Made by a program: the position numbers and the translations under genes. Shown here one piece after another: positions 34,401-41,239 of a stretch of DNA of 64,000 nucleotides (positions are counted from its first letter, which is position 1; each line of letters begins with the position of its first letter). Under the pieces are notes generated by a model. It was not told the DNA's origin. It saw only the letters and a list, made by a program, of their open reading frames with translations, and searched no databases. The stretch lies in NCBI GenBank assembly GCA_028283505.1, contig JAPOFX010000004.1, positions 1 to 64,000 of the forward strand, written 5' to 3'. The stretch is from Candidatus Poseidoniales archaeon. GTDB taxonomy: Archaea > Thermoplasmatota > Poseidoniia > Poseidoniales > Thalassarchaeaceae.

Positions 34401-36439
34401 ACGCAGGGTCAATTTACCATCAGCTTCTGTTGAACCCTCAACTGTTGAAAGACGACCCCAACTCTTTCCTCCCAGATGGGTTTGGACCAGTCAACGTTAT
34501 TCTCAGATTCCAAGAGAATCTACCTCATGAGGGATGTGGCCCCTTGGAAGCAGACGCTCTCAGCACATCCGGAGCATGGGACCCCTGTGCCTTGGTAGTT
34601 AACAGCGATCACTACAGGAAGGTTATGCAGTTCCAAGTCGATGGATTCAGCCTCATCGGAAGAACACAGCTATCCGTGGACGACCAGATAGTGTATACCT
34701 CTGAAATTGATCCGAATACTGGACAGGCAATAGAGAAGCCGATGATCGTCACCGGCCAGTTGACGGATGAGCTCGGATCTAACCTTTCAAATCGGGCAAT
34801 TAGAATAACTTACGAGATGATTGACTCCTCTCTTGGAGTTATCTCCTGCCTCCCTGGAACAACCGACGCTGATGGATTCTTTGAGATAGTCTGCCCCCTA
34901 TCCGGTGTTACGGCAGGCCAGGCCAGGGTGAATATTCAGTTCAACTCCTATGAGAACAATGACAGATATAGGTATAGTAATTCATCCTCGACTAGGATAT
35001 TCCCAGTGTTCTCCAACTCCACAATGCAGATTATGGAGGTAGGGCCATTCCGTTCAGATGTAGATACCTACACATTCCAAAACGGATCTGAGTTCCCAGT
35101 TGTATACCTGAAGGAATCGTTCCACGTAGAGGCTCTACTCACACAAGTGAATGGAAACCCAATCGGAGGTAAATGCCTGAATCTCTACATCAACCCTGAG
35201 ACAAATACTAGGCCAATAGGCACTATGATCACCGAGGATGGAACAGGAACAGTCAAGTGGTTCTCCGGCGATCCGGAAGATAATCCGAGTAGAAGAGGCA
35301 TAGAACCAGATGGAGAATCGCTGGAGGGATTCCGAACTCTCAGAGTGGCTTATGAGCCCGACAGAGAGCTTCCAGGGGGGTGCAGAGCCGAAACCACACC
35401 TGTGGTAAACAGCTCATTCATGGACATAGAGGTCCTCGTCAGAAGCAGAGTGGATATACTTCTCAAGGAGCAGTGGTCCGATCCTATCGGATACAAGCCC
35501 GGAGATGATATCACAGGCTCGGTCGCCATCTTGAGGGATAGGTTAGATGTTGCCGTAGCAGGCGAGACTGTGATATTCAAGATTCAGTACTGGAATGGGA
35601 CTGGATGGGTCAATATTCCTCCTCAGTACGATGTAACCAATGAACAGGGGGAGGCCGAATTCAATTTCACCTATCTCGGTGAAAACGTACCATTCTCAGG
35701 GGAATGTGGTCAGTTAGACACGTTTGGTAATCCATGGCCATGTGCTGTCGACGGTCAATGGAGAGTGACGGTGCACTTCCAGGAATCTTCGTTCTATCAA
35801 GGGGAGGACTTGGAAAACACCCCATTGATCAGAATGGATACGACTCAGCCAGAGGGACAAGCCAGCTTCTTCACTGCACAAGTCACTGTCGTCCTCCTGA
35901 TAGCTTTGTCATTTGCGTTGCTGATCGGAGCCATAATGTACAGGAACTACGCTGAGAGAAGGAGAATAGAGATAATTCGGGGAATCTTAACTGACTCACT
36001 GATGTCACTGAAGGCCTCCAACGACTTCATCCAGACCATTTTCAATTGTTACAAGGATCTAGTCAGGTTCTTCAGGAAGAGAGGGGCGATGAAGAAGGTA
36101 TACGAGACAACGAGGGAGTTCGAGGATGCATTAAACTCAATGCTGGGCGGAATAGCACCACCGGAAGACTTGGATGAGTTCTTCGCGATTTTCGAGGAAG
36201 CTAGATATTCCAACCACGAGATCGGTGCAGAACAGAGAGATCGTGCTATCTCCACACTGCAGGCTATCATCAACCACATGACAGTCTCACTAGGAGACAG
36301 TGTCCTCGTGAGGACAACAGACAATGAGTCTTCAATGTACAATACCGTCACCAGGGCAGGGGAATTCATCGATTCCGACGGCCAAGTGAGACTTGCCGGG
36401 GTCGATGAGAATGATGCAGATTCTGGATTCAGAATTTGA
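28403..36439 (+). CDS. Giant Asp-rich repeat surface protein with cupredoxin-like domain and cytoplasmic tail (2678 aa)
   Basis: An N-terminal hydrophobic segment (residues about 16-32, ALISVFMVGIMLFSTQM) serves as signal or anchor. Residues about 130-1310 hold dozens of DxDxDG-type calcium-binding motifs like thrombospondin type 3 repeats (DHDNDGIGDLSDLDDDNDGI). Within them, residues about 323-405 form a plastocyanin-like domain (ITIEEGDTVIWTNEDSEPHN), but the usual Cys-x-x-His-Met copper ligands near its end are absent. Residues about 1310-2480 are beta-rich Ig-like modules. A single transmembrane helix (VTVVLLIALSFALLIGAIMY, near 2495-2514) is followed by a cytoplasmic domain of about 160 residues resembling DUF4129 (GGIAPPEDLDEFFAIFEEAR). 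It is probably a cell-surface adhesin or receptor-like protein. The start is GTG. Confidence 0.85.
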   Translation: MLGEKAIWDSSYNSRKALISVFMVGIMLFSTQMYSFQDFETYDEKHNEKHTSSLTESSERETYQQGGQATWPQSDADQGPQSPIDLFNHPAFNDPSYHDPLSYYGKVADPSALVTQPGYSFFLEETDAEDHDNDGIGDLSDLDDDNDGINDLIEMFDGCYGTHPYDHDNDGVLDEFDWDDDNDGILEGPIDYDQGADPRNVSMDRYVEPASVHPWTGTPVGVGYRVDQNPLDHDNDGVTDDDTDGSGPDSYDEDDDNDGRIDQFVWPCDFDSDGVQDYFDADDDSDGIEDLWDSHPWDSTITTNITTTSSLWDTASEWGVTEVISVSIGENGLNPDRITIEEGDTVIWTNEDSEPHNVTSNDGTFDSGEISPGSTFTFTFSTQGTWEYSDPSNSNTNYEGRVTAGPETSQTLPDAFNLNEDIYGTDKFNFVTKERTIWHPRAQAFTQVVDGDLDGDGIPNFVDPDNDNDGTPDSADNDDDNDGLLDMWDVDDDNDGIPDSCMQVDTNSDGNGDLPNSHPIGVPGIDCELDYDRDLDDDIYRPIDSDYDLVWDWKDTDVGGAFPADNLLGNPGNDPNDLPYDLDNDGIVNELDPFMNATEDDVLSWDCPSIDNPNPVNPDPRCTTERKSYTGNNDWDGDGFNNWEDVDDDNDGVLDWLDIDPNCDLDDDADLHNLNGSMFRDDGANDIDTDIDGDGLSNDLDWDDDNDGISDLYDPDDGNCGVVDSDSTDQFDNSYSHQDGETIDGSDDGTTYTMLQPLRWDQFWHFSPFFADDHHFILPYNGYQESVDPETGLSIMDSNGVVPEMYWHVMMKWSPWNGNNFFDIDMDGDSLINGIDVDMDADGMPDWWDQDEGSDGRLDVNDPAFGGSLNDGECDLSLFYMFFQIAFRPIACGVELAWLFGWPVLSATQVQGTIYTNPYSTRPDPQWDQGSYNGSNSNGQWTCNKNCFWFDFNGNQDVGPSSAVSYVEIIDNRDLWIAFVGVNRGLFQWGADSNANMFPDEVADLLNNDVDPDDDCGAPVAGNMEPQCMFNDTADLDDDFDGIYDHWDIDDDNDGIWDYMEVDSNDDLDDDSNTEPPGSFFIGTNCEDNDDDGTDTDPDKDGWYQAVWDKGLLGQGLLAPKYYDVDNDNDGVPDGEDPDDDNNGVPDSIQETLEGCFTGEEQSPWDHDNDGTPNWADNDWDGDGLVNVIEQSGATPFITPWDHDNDGIRDDIDDDDDADGMKDEDEVMLWPTRFGSESTNPWDHDDFGNGSGIANPTDPSTGPDAIDNDDDADNRTDVDWDHLEENWNGSSDWDQDNDGIPDEDDKIPTRITLFTEPVLWLDAFFPAKFNGSVDWLDPDRGVFTRAPNIPVQVIIEWANNGTIALETIDVLTDESGEFEVGQYLFPEDLEVGPSTTYNIFAEVTEMFVHDGASTEPIPVEVRANTTVDYVAWTYFRSDEQPLFVDFKVHYSADWDRGIFDNRLPYAPVSFNVSGGPFGNTSNPTVFDGYGYGYRADSGGWVSLTFVQSSGSQGIWKQVQWNSTMDNGPGAIPGGYEEIVWDDFSKSHNVIGRYNYTSTSLPIGDYTFTAYSRPDLGSESPWPYLEGDESDSFNIRSMHRMYVEADIITPSIRPVYFWDATQFTGSSFGAWRALFHSPSLVNANIDYQDASLGKPYPILWDGDPQSLAGEASRLRPFLSSNGTHWFIAMQNGGDFNVPPCGPVDPLDPDSDVRCEIVPEMFTGETLRVVGSVWNRTMVPWPHDPMALQVDVDGNGVFAGSTETGFARVPSMVDGVAQFDYNWTWYSQYSAGVFGIRADFTNSNFYFTGNQTSVLAPTGAYVNVSVIGTTDFQFSSIPRLYRGQNVTLEARLIDNAFQPVRDAPVNYTWSADNSAGVAITDNNGVLKINLTIDEFHELGNFTLGVTYPGDPFRQGSSAMTSLWVVSRTYLSIQSTTPNLLQAGDIWEFSGQVTDDNRTAVEKDLGEALDGCLENGGEVLLIMEGTDFEDRTHRQIIETLCPNAGSIYHQLLLNPQLLKDDPNSFLPDGFGPVNVILRFQENLPHEGCGPLEADALSTSGAWDPCALVVNSDHYRKVMQFQVDGFSLIGRTQLSVDDQIVYTSEIDPNTGQAIEKPMIVTGQLTDELGSNLSNRAIRITYEMIDSSLGVISCLPGTTDADGFFEIVCPLSGVTAGQARVNIQFNSYENNDRYRYSNSSSTRIFPVFSNSTMQIMEVGPFRSDVDTYTFQNGSEFPVVYLKESFHVEALLTQVNGNPIGGKCLNLYINPETNTRPIGTMITEDGTGTVKWFSGDPEDNPSRRGIEPDGESLEGFRTLRVAYEPDRELPGGCRAETTPVVNSSFMDIEVLVRSRVDILLKEQWSDPIGYKPGDDITGSVAILRDRLDVAVAGETVIFKIQYWNGTGWVNIPPQYDVTNEQGEAEFNFTYLGENVPFSGECGQLDTFGNPWPCAVDGQWRVTVHFQESSFYQGEDLENTPLIRMDTTQPEGQASFFTAQVTVVLLIALSFALLIGAIMYRNYAERRRIEIIRGILTDSLMSLKASNDFIQTIFNCYKDLVRFFRKRGAMKKVYETTREFEDALNSMLGGIAPPEDLDEFFAIFEEARYSNHEIGAEQRDRAISTLQAIINHMTVSLGDSVLVRTTDNESSMYNTVTRAGEFIDSDGQVRLAGVDENDADSGFRI

Positions 36440-36545
36440 TTAGAGTACGGTCAATTGAGTGGCAACCATGCCTCTCAACGAGCCCGTAGCATTCATAACA
36501 CGGCCTCAGGTGGCCGGCCTACCCAAGAAACGTCGAGGGAGTCAT

Positions 36546-36911
36546 ATGAGTAAGAAGAGCAGAAAGACCAACCAGTCCCTTATCGCTTTAATCGGCGATT
36601 TGAAGGAGCAAAGCAGGTCCACTGGCTCGGCACTGTGGCGAGACGTAGCATTAAGGCTTGAATCAAGCCGAAGTAACTGGGCTGAACCCAACCTAAGCCG
36701 ACTGTCAAGGCATGCTTCGAACGATGACATGGTACTCGTTCCTGGAAAGCTACTAGGCAGCGGAGATATCGAGGGTCAGCACAGCGTCGCCGCATACAGT
36801 GTCAGTGCCGGAGCTAGGACCAAGATCGAAGGCGCGGGCGGACGCGTGCTTACCATCAGGGAGCTGATGAAGGAAAATCCCGATGGAAAGGGGGTGAGGA
36901 TACTTGGATGA
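36546..36911 (+). CDS. rpl18e: Ribosomal protein L18e (eL18)
   Basis: This is an archaeal/eukaryotic large-subunit protein (121 aa), absent from bacteria. Motifs: SLIALIGDLKEQSRSTGSAL, WRDVALRLE, and the C-terminal VAAYSVSAGARTKIEGAGG. Homology starts at the ATG at 36546; the open frame upstream to 36459 is not part of the gene. It opens the L18e-L13-S9-RpoN cluster, a standard archaeal arrangement. The gene overlaps the start of L13 by 8 bp. Confidence 0.94.
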   Translation: MSKKSRKTNQSLIALIGDLKEQSRSTGSALWRDVALRLESSRSNWAEPNLSRLSRHASNDDMVLVPGKLLGSGDIEGQHSVAAYSVSAGARTKIEGAGGRVLTIRELMKENPDGKGVRILG

Positions 36912-37389
36912 TCATCAGACCCTAGTGTACGATGCTAGTGACAAAATACTCGGAAGACTAGCAAGCCATGTTGCATCTCAGATGCTTACAGCAAGAAAGG
37001 CAGGAACCCAGCAGAGAGTGATTATAGTCAATGCAGAAAAGGCCATAGTTTCTGGTCCTAAGAAGAGAGTATTCGGAAAATACAGGTCAAAATACGAACT
37101 CAACCATGCTCGAAAGGGGCCATTCTTCCCAAGAATGCCAGATCAAATCTTCAAGAGAACCGTTAGGGGAATGCTACCCTACCAGAAGAACAGCAGTGGA
37201 AGAAACTCGTTAAGAGATCTAAGGGTCATGATTGGGACCCCATCGAATCTCCGTGGAGATGAGTTACCCGATGGCCATCAGTGGGGAGACCTTACGGCTA
37301 TCGAAAAGCCACTCCCGCTCAAGTTTGTCAGGCTGGGGGACATCAGCGAGGCATTAGGAGTAGATTCTACAAGATGGAGTGCTGAATGA
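36904..37389 (+). CDS. rpl13: Ribosomal protein L13 (uL13)
   Basis: This large-subunit protein has 161 aa from a TTG start. The N-terminal [20 protein letters not shown] and the central [18 protein letters not shown] are diagnostic of archaeal L13. The TTG at 36904 overlaps the end of L18e and is preceded at 5-10 bp by GGTGAGG, the anti-SD-like motif used in this cluster. A GTG at 36925 would also give a plausible N-terminus. The gene is translationally coupled to L18e and S9. Confidence 0.93.
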   Translation: MDDHQTLVYDASDKILGRLASHVASQMLTARKAGTQQRVIIVNAEKAIVSGPKKRVFGKYRSKYELNHARKGPFFPRMPDQIFKRTVRGMLPYQKNSSGRNSLRDLRVMIGTPSNLRGDELPDGHQWGDLTAIEKPLPLKFVRLGDISEALGVDSTRWSAE

Positions 37390-37390
37390 T

Positions 37391-37831
37391 ATGGCTAGGA
37401 AAAAGAGCAAGAAAATTTCAGTCAACACCAGTGGCAAGAGAAAGACTGCAGTCGCTAGGGCCACTGTCCGCAAGGGAAAGGGTAGAGTAAGGGTGAACGG
37501 CGAGCCTATACACATAATGGGCCCCAGCCTAGCTCAGAGAAAGGCACTGGAACCAGTTCAGATAGCAGAAGCGATGAACAGACTCGGAGATGTAGATGTT
37601 CATGTGGATGTCGTGGGAGGTGGCCAGATGGGACAGGTTGATGCCATTCGTACCGCGATCGCAAGAGGGCTGGTAAAATGGAATGGTGGGGCTGAGGGAG
37701 ATGACGAGGAGCTCAGGGATGAGTACCTTAGATTTGATAGAAGCCTCCTAGTTAACGATCCTAGACGAAAGGAACCCAAACACCAAATGGGACGCGGTGC
37801 TAGGAAGAAATGGCAGAAGTCATACAGGTAG
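37391..37831 (+). CDS. rps9: Ribosomal protein S9 (uS9)
   Basis: Small-subunit protein of 146 aa. The landmarks are [20 protein letters not shown] at the N-terminus, [20 protein letters not shown] in the middle, and the C-terminal KKWQKSYR tail that reaches the decoding centre tRNA. The ATG at 37391 follows the L13 stop by 1 bp. A GTG at 37379 is in frame but lies inside L13. It belongs to the L18e-L13-S9-RpoN operon. Confidence 0.95.
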   Translation: MARKKSKKISVNTSGKRKTAVARATVRKGKGRVRVNGEPIHIMGPSLAQRKALEPVQIAEAMNRLGDVDVHVDVVGGGQMGQVDAIRTAIARGLVKWNGGAEGDDEELRDEYLRFDRSLLVNDPRRKEPKHQMGRGARKKWQKSYR

Positions 37832-37839
37832 GTGAATGA

Positions 37840-38046
37840 ATGATAATTCCAGTTAGGTGTTGGAGCTGTGGCAAGGTTATTGCACACGCGTATGCAGATT
37901 ACAAAAAGGCCGTAGAATCAGGGGAAGATTCACACAAGGCTATGGACGACGCAGGCCTCGAGAGGTACTGTTGCAGGAGAATGTTCCTCTCACATGTTGA
38001 GCTTATCGATGAGGTTGCCCCCTTCAGTGTACCAAGAGAGGACTAA
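37840..38046 (+). CDS. rpoN: DNA-directed RNA polymerase subunit N (Rpb10)
   Basis: A 68-residue zinc-binding subunit of archaeal RNA polymerase. The N-terminal [14 protein letters not shown] and the [15 protein letters not shown] motif provide the CxxC...CC zinc ligands of the Rpb10 family. It follows S9 by 8 bp with GGTGA upstream. This RpoN is unrelated to bacterial sigma-54. The usual following genes rpoK, eno and rps2 are not here; a tRNA-Pro gene comes next. Confidence 0.97.
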   Translation: MIIPVRCWSCGKVIAHAYADYKKAVESGEDSHKAMDDAGLERYCCRRMFLSHVELIDEVAPFSVPRED

Positions 38047-38095
38047 TCCATCGATAGGGCTTTGACGAGCGTCTTGTACGCACCAATCCCAATAG

Positions 38096-38173
38096 GGGCC
38101 TGTAGGTTAGCTTGGCCTATACTTCGCGGCTGGGGGTCGCGCGACCCAGGTTCAAATCCTGGCAGGCCCACCA
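38096..38173 (+). tRNA. tRNA-Pro (GGG), CCA encoded
   Basis: Acceptor GGGCCTG/CAGGCCC, anticodon stem CGCGG/TCGCG with loop CTGGGGG (anticodon GGG at 38132-38134, G at position 37 as in tRNA-Pro), a 4-nt variable loop, and T-arm CCAGG/CCTGG with loop TTCAAAT. Discriminator A and CCA are encoded. The D-stem has about three pairs. It lies 49 bp after rpoN. Confidence 0.92.
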
Positions 38174-38251
38174 CAATGGTAATTGCCCAATCACTCCATG
38201 TTCCTCAAAGACAGAGAGTAGGTTGAAGGCACTCCCCCCGCCTCGTGGAGC

Positions 38252-40363
38252 ATGGCGGATGACTCTCATGATGAGAGGGACAGAGTCCTCAAAATAAACC
38301 AACTCGCGGAGCTTCTCGCATACCACTCAAACCTGTATTATAACGAAGCATCCCCCGAGATAACAGATTCAGAGTTTGATGCGCTGAGGGATCAGTTAGT
38401 GAATCTTGAGCCAGACCACCCTCAACTTTCCAGAGTCGGTTCAGACCCTCCACCGGGCTCAGTAAAGGTAGAACATCAATTCCCAATGAGGAGCTTGGAT
38501 AAGGCTAACAAAGAGGAGGAAGTGTATCATTTCGTATCCCAGACTACAGTGAGCGGGAGGAGGTTCGTCTGTCAGCCGAAGCTGGACGGATCCGCACTAT
38601 CCCTTGAGTACAGGAGAGGAAGACTAGTCAGAGCGGCAACTAGAGGTAACGGAACTAGAGGCGAAGACGTCACTGCAAATGTCAGAAGAATTCCGAATGT
38701 CCCAGAGTCAATATCCTGGGAAGGTGACTGTCATATCAGGGGCGAGGTTGTTATGCCCCTGTCGATATTTGAAGAAAAATACTCAAAAATCGCCCCTAAT
38801 CCGAGGAATTTGGCCGCCGGCTCTCTGAGGCAGAAAAGCTTTGATGCTGGAAAGGGACGAGCTGAGGACCTGTCCTTTCTTGCATATGGGCTAGAATTCC
38901 CGTCGGAATCTACGAGGCATCCAGATAGCCCTGCGCCCCCTTCATTCGTGTATGATTCCGAGATAATCACATGGCTTTCTTCAATTGGAATCGAGGTTGC
39001 TGGAAATGAGGTTATCTCAGGAAGGGATGATCAGGATACATCGGAAAAATTGATGCGAGTGGCAAAGAGGTGGACAGATAGTCGCCACTCCTCACCATGG
39101 GAGTTGGATGGTGTGGTCATCAAGCTGGACCGACTAGACAAGCGAGAACTACTAGGGATGACAGCCCACCATCCAAGGTGGGCACTGGCATGGAAATTCC
39201 CTCCACAGGAGGCGATAACAGTCCTTTTGGATGTGGAATGGCAGACAGGAAGGACTGGTAACGTCACCCCAGTTTCTCGCGTGGCCCCAGTTGTTGTTTC
39301 AGGAGTAACGGTAGAGAATACTACGCTGCACAACAAGGGCGAAGTTGAGAGATTGGGAATGATGATAGGAGACAGAGTAAGAATCGTTCGAAGGGGCGAC
39401 GTAATTCCCAAGATAATCGAGGTTCTGGGTAGAGCGACGGAACTAGATCTTCAAGGCAGGTCCCATTCTGATGGCTCCAGATTCATTCATAATCTTCCCG
39501 AACCCGCCAAAATAGTCGCTCCAACAGAATGCCCCAGTTGCGATATGTCACTCGTCCAGGAAGGCGCATTCATCAAGTGCAACAACATTCATTGCCCAGC
39601 TAGATTGGAAAGGAGGATACTATATTGGTGTAGAAAACTGGAAATGGATGGAATTGGAGAGAAATTAGCCGAACAGCTCTGCTCCTCAGGGCTGGTCTCT
39701 GATATTGCCGACCTGTACAGGCTTAAAGATAGGAAGACAGAACTTCTTTCATTGGAAAGAATGGCAGAAAAATCAGCAAATAACGTACTCGATGAGTTAG
39801 AGAATAGCAAGTCAATGACATTGGTCACATTCATTTCCGCACTAGGACTTCCTAGGATTGGGCCCGAGATCGCCACACTTGTATGCTCAGAAGTAAATTC
39901 GTTGGACGAATTAATTCAAATGTCGCTAAATAGAGAAGAGGCAATCGAGCGACTAGTCAAGATAGACAGGATAGGTGACGTTGTGGCCGGTCTCCTCCTA
40001 GACGGTATATCAAGCAGAAGGGAATCAATACTGGATTTGCATGCCCAGATTGATATTACTGAGAGTGAGAGGGTAAACAGACAGGGAATTTTGTCCGGTA
40101 AAACCCTCTGTATAACAGGAACATTGAGTAGGCCAAGAAAGGAAATTGCCCTTTCCATTAAGTCGGAGGGAGGAAAGGTTGTATCCTCGGTTTCTGCTAA
40201 TCTAGATTACTTGGTAGCTGGAGAGTCCTCTGGCTCTAAATTAGAAAAAGCCAGGGAATTGGAAGTAAAGGTACTAGATGAGTCGGAGCTGAATGAATTG
40301 ATTGGAGGAAGAATTCTCAGCGAAGTCCCAATTGAGAGACAGTCAACTCTAGGGGAGTTCTGA
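38252..40363 (+). CDS. ligA: NAD-dependent DNA ligase (LigA)
   Basis: A full-length bacterial-type NAD-dependent ligase (703 aa) that seals nicks in DNA. The adenylation domain starts after the Ia domain (YHSNLYYNEASPEITDSEFD) and carries the catalytic Lys in CQPKLDGSALSLEY (about residue 110). Domains that follow are GWALAWKFPP-like motif V, an OB fold, a Cys4 zinc finger (CPSCDMSL...CNNIHCP, residues about 428-450), a helix-hairpin-helix region and a C-terminal BRCT (GKTLCITGTLSRPRKEI, residues about 617-690). Archaea normally use an ATP-dependent ligase; LigA is known from some haloarchaea. The ATG is preceded by gtggag. It follows tRNA-Pro and abuts the convergent PAC2 gene. Confidence 0.97.
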   Translation: MADDSHDERDRVLKINQLAELLAYHSNLYYNEASPEITDSEFDALRDQLVNLEPDHPQLSRVGSDPPPGSVKVEHQFPMRSLDKANKEEEVYHFVSQTTVSGRRFVCQPKLDGSALSLEYRRGRLVRAATRGNGTRGEDVTANVRRIPNVPESISWEGDCHIRGEVVMPLSIFEEKYSKIAPNPRNLAAGSLRQKSFDAGKGRAEDLSFLAYGLEFPSESTRHPDSPAPPSFVYDSEIITWLSSIGIEVAGNEVISGRDDQDTSEKLMRVAKRWTDSRHSSPWELDGVVIKLDRLDKRELLGMTAHHPRWALAWKFPPQEAITVLLDVEWQTGRTGNVTPVSRVAPVVVSGVTVENTTLHNKGEVERLGMMIGDRVRIVRRGDVIPKIIEVLGRATELDLQGRSHSDGSRFIHNLPEPAKIVAPTECPSCDMSLVQEGAFIKCNNIHCPARLERRILYWCRKLEMDGIGEKLAEQLCSSGLVSDIADLYRLKDRKTELLSLERMAEKSANNVLDELENSKSMTLVTFISALGLPRIGPEIATLVCSEVNSLDELIQMSLNREEAIERLVKIDRIGDVVAGLLLDGISSRRESILDLHAQIDITESERVNRQGILSGKTLCITGTLSRPRKEIALSIKSEGGKVVSSVSANLDYLVAGESSGSKLEKARELEVKVLDESELNELIGGRILSEVPIERQSTLGEF

Positions 40364-41173
40364 CTAACCGTACATTGTACTGGGGGCGCTTACTACGTCC
40401 TGCTCTGAGTTTAGATGCATAGCCATCATTTCCCTTATTTGTCCCTCAATTCTCTTTGCCTCTTCCATCAGTGGCTCTGGGTCTAGCTTGACAGCGGGGA
40501 GTAGGCCATCAAGGCACTCTATGATTCGAGCCGCTGCCCTAGCATCCGGGATGCCCCCTCCACTAAACTCTCCGCCAGACTCAGCAATAATTGCCAGTGA
40601 GTCTACCTTCCTTCTCCTACTCTCTCCAAGCATTACTCCTGTCATACCACCCACAACACCCTGCTTCAGTAGATTCGCGCCAATTCCCTCCAAGATCTCC
40701 TTGGTCTTCTCAGTGGAGCCTATCCCTACTACTGTATCAGGACTTTTATCCTCGTCGAAGATAGAGTGTTTTTGCCCCTCACCATGAGCATATGAGTCTA
40801 TCATTATCGCCATTCCAGCTTCCTTTTGATCCATCCAATCAAGAACTTCACTGGCTATTGGAAGCTTCAAATCTGGGGATATTTGAATCTCAGAGGCAAT
40901 TAGAACAACCTTGTCGCACTTTTCTACATTACATATTGGGACCCCGCTGTACAGCCTTATTGGGGGAAGAGGACTACCATCCTGAACAAGACAGACGGGA
41001 GGCAATCGGGAATGTCTAATTCCTCCTACAAGCTCCAATCCAAGCCTGTCCACTAGGAAGTGGGCTACTATGCTACTCACGAAACCCTCTGATGGAAAAC
41101 AGCTGATAACTAACGAATCCCCGAACTCCGAACTATCCTCTACATCTATTACTGGCCTCTCACTCATGGCCAT
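40364..41173 (-). CDS. PAC2-family proteasome assembly chaperone-like protein (first copy)
   Basis: The product is about 269 aa. The PAC2 pattern is visible: LVISCFPSEGFVSSIVAHFLVDRLG at the N-terminus, then VVLIASEIQISPD, a central loop with VVGIGSTEKTKEILE, and GVVGGMTGVMLGESRRRKVDSLAII. Archaeal PAC2 proteins (PbaA and relatives) are related to chaperones for proteasome assembly but often form their own complexes. A second paralog lies at 46490. It is divergent from the PD-(D/E)XK nuclease gene. Confidence 0.85.
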   Translation of the reverse strand: MAMSERPVIDVEDSSEFGDSLVISCFPSEGFVSSIVAHFLVDRLGLELVGGIRHSRLPPVCLVQDGSPLPPIRLYSGVPICNVEKCDKVVLIASEIQISPDLKLPIASEVLDWMDQKEAGMAIMIDSYAHGEGQKHSIFDEDKSPDTVVGIGSTEKTKEILEGIGANLLKQGVVGGMTGVMLGESRRRKVDSLAIIAESGGEFSGGGIPDARAAARIIECLDGLLPAVKLDPEPLMEEAKRIEGQIREMMAMHLNSEQDVVSAPSTMYG

Positions 41174-41239
41174 CGATGAATGCAAGTGCTTCTAACAGTT
41201 AGCCTCTACGGAGTGCCAACGGGGAACAAGGTGAGCCAT

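Noticed and set aside
38112-38326. Open frames running across tRNA-Pro on both strands
   Set aside because: They cross a well-formed tRNA gene and the ligA start and encode nothing recognisable.
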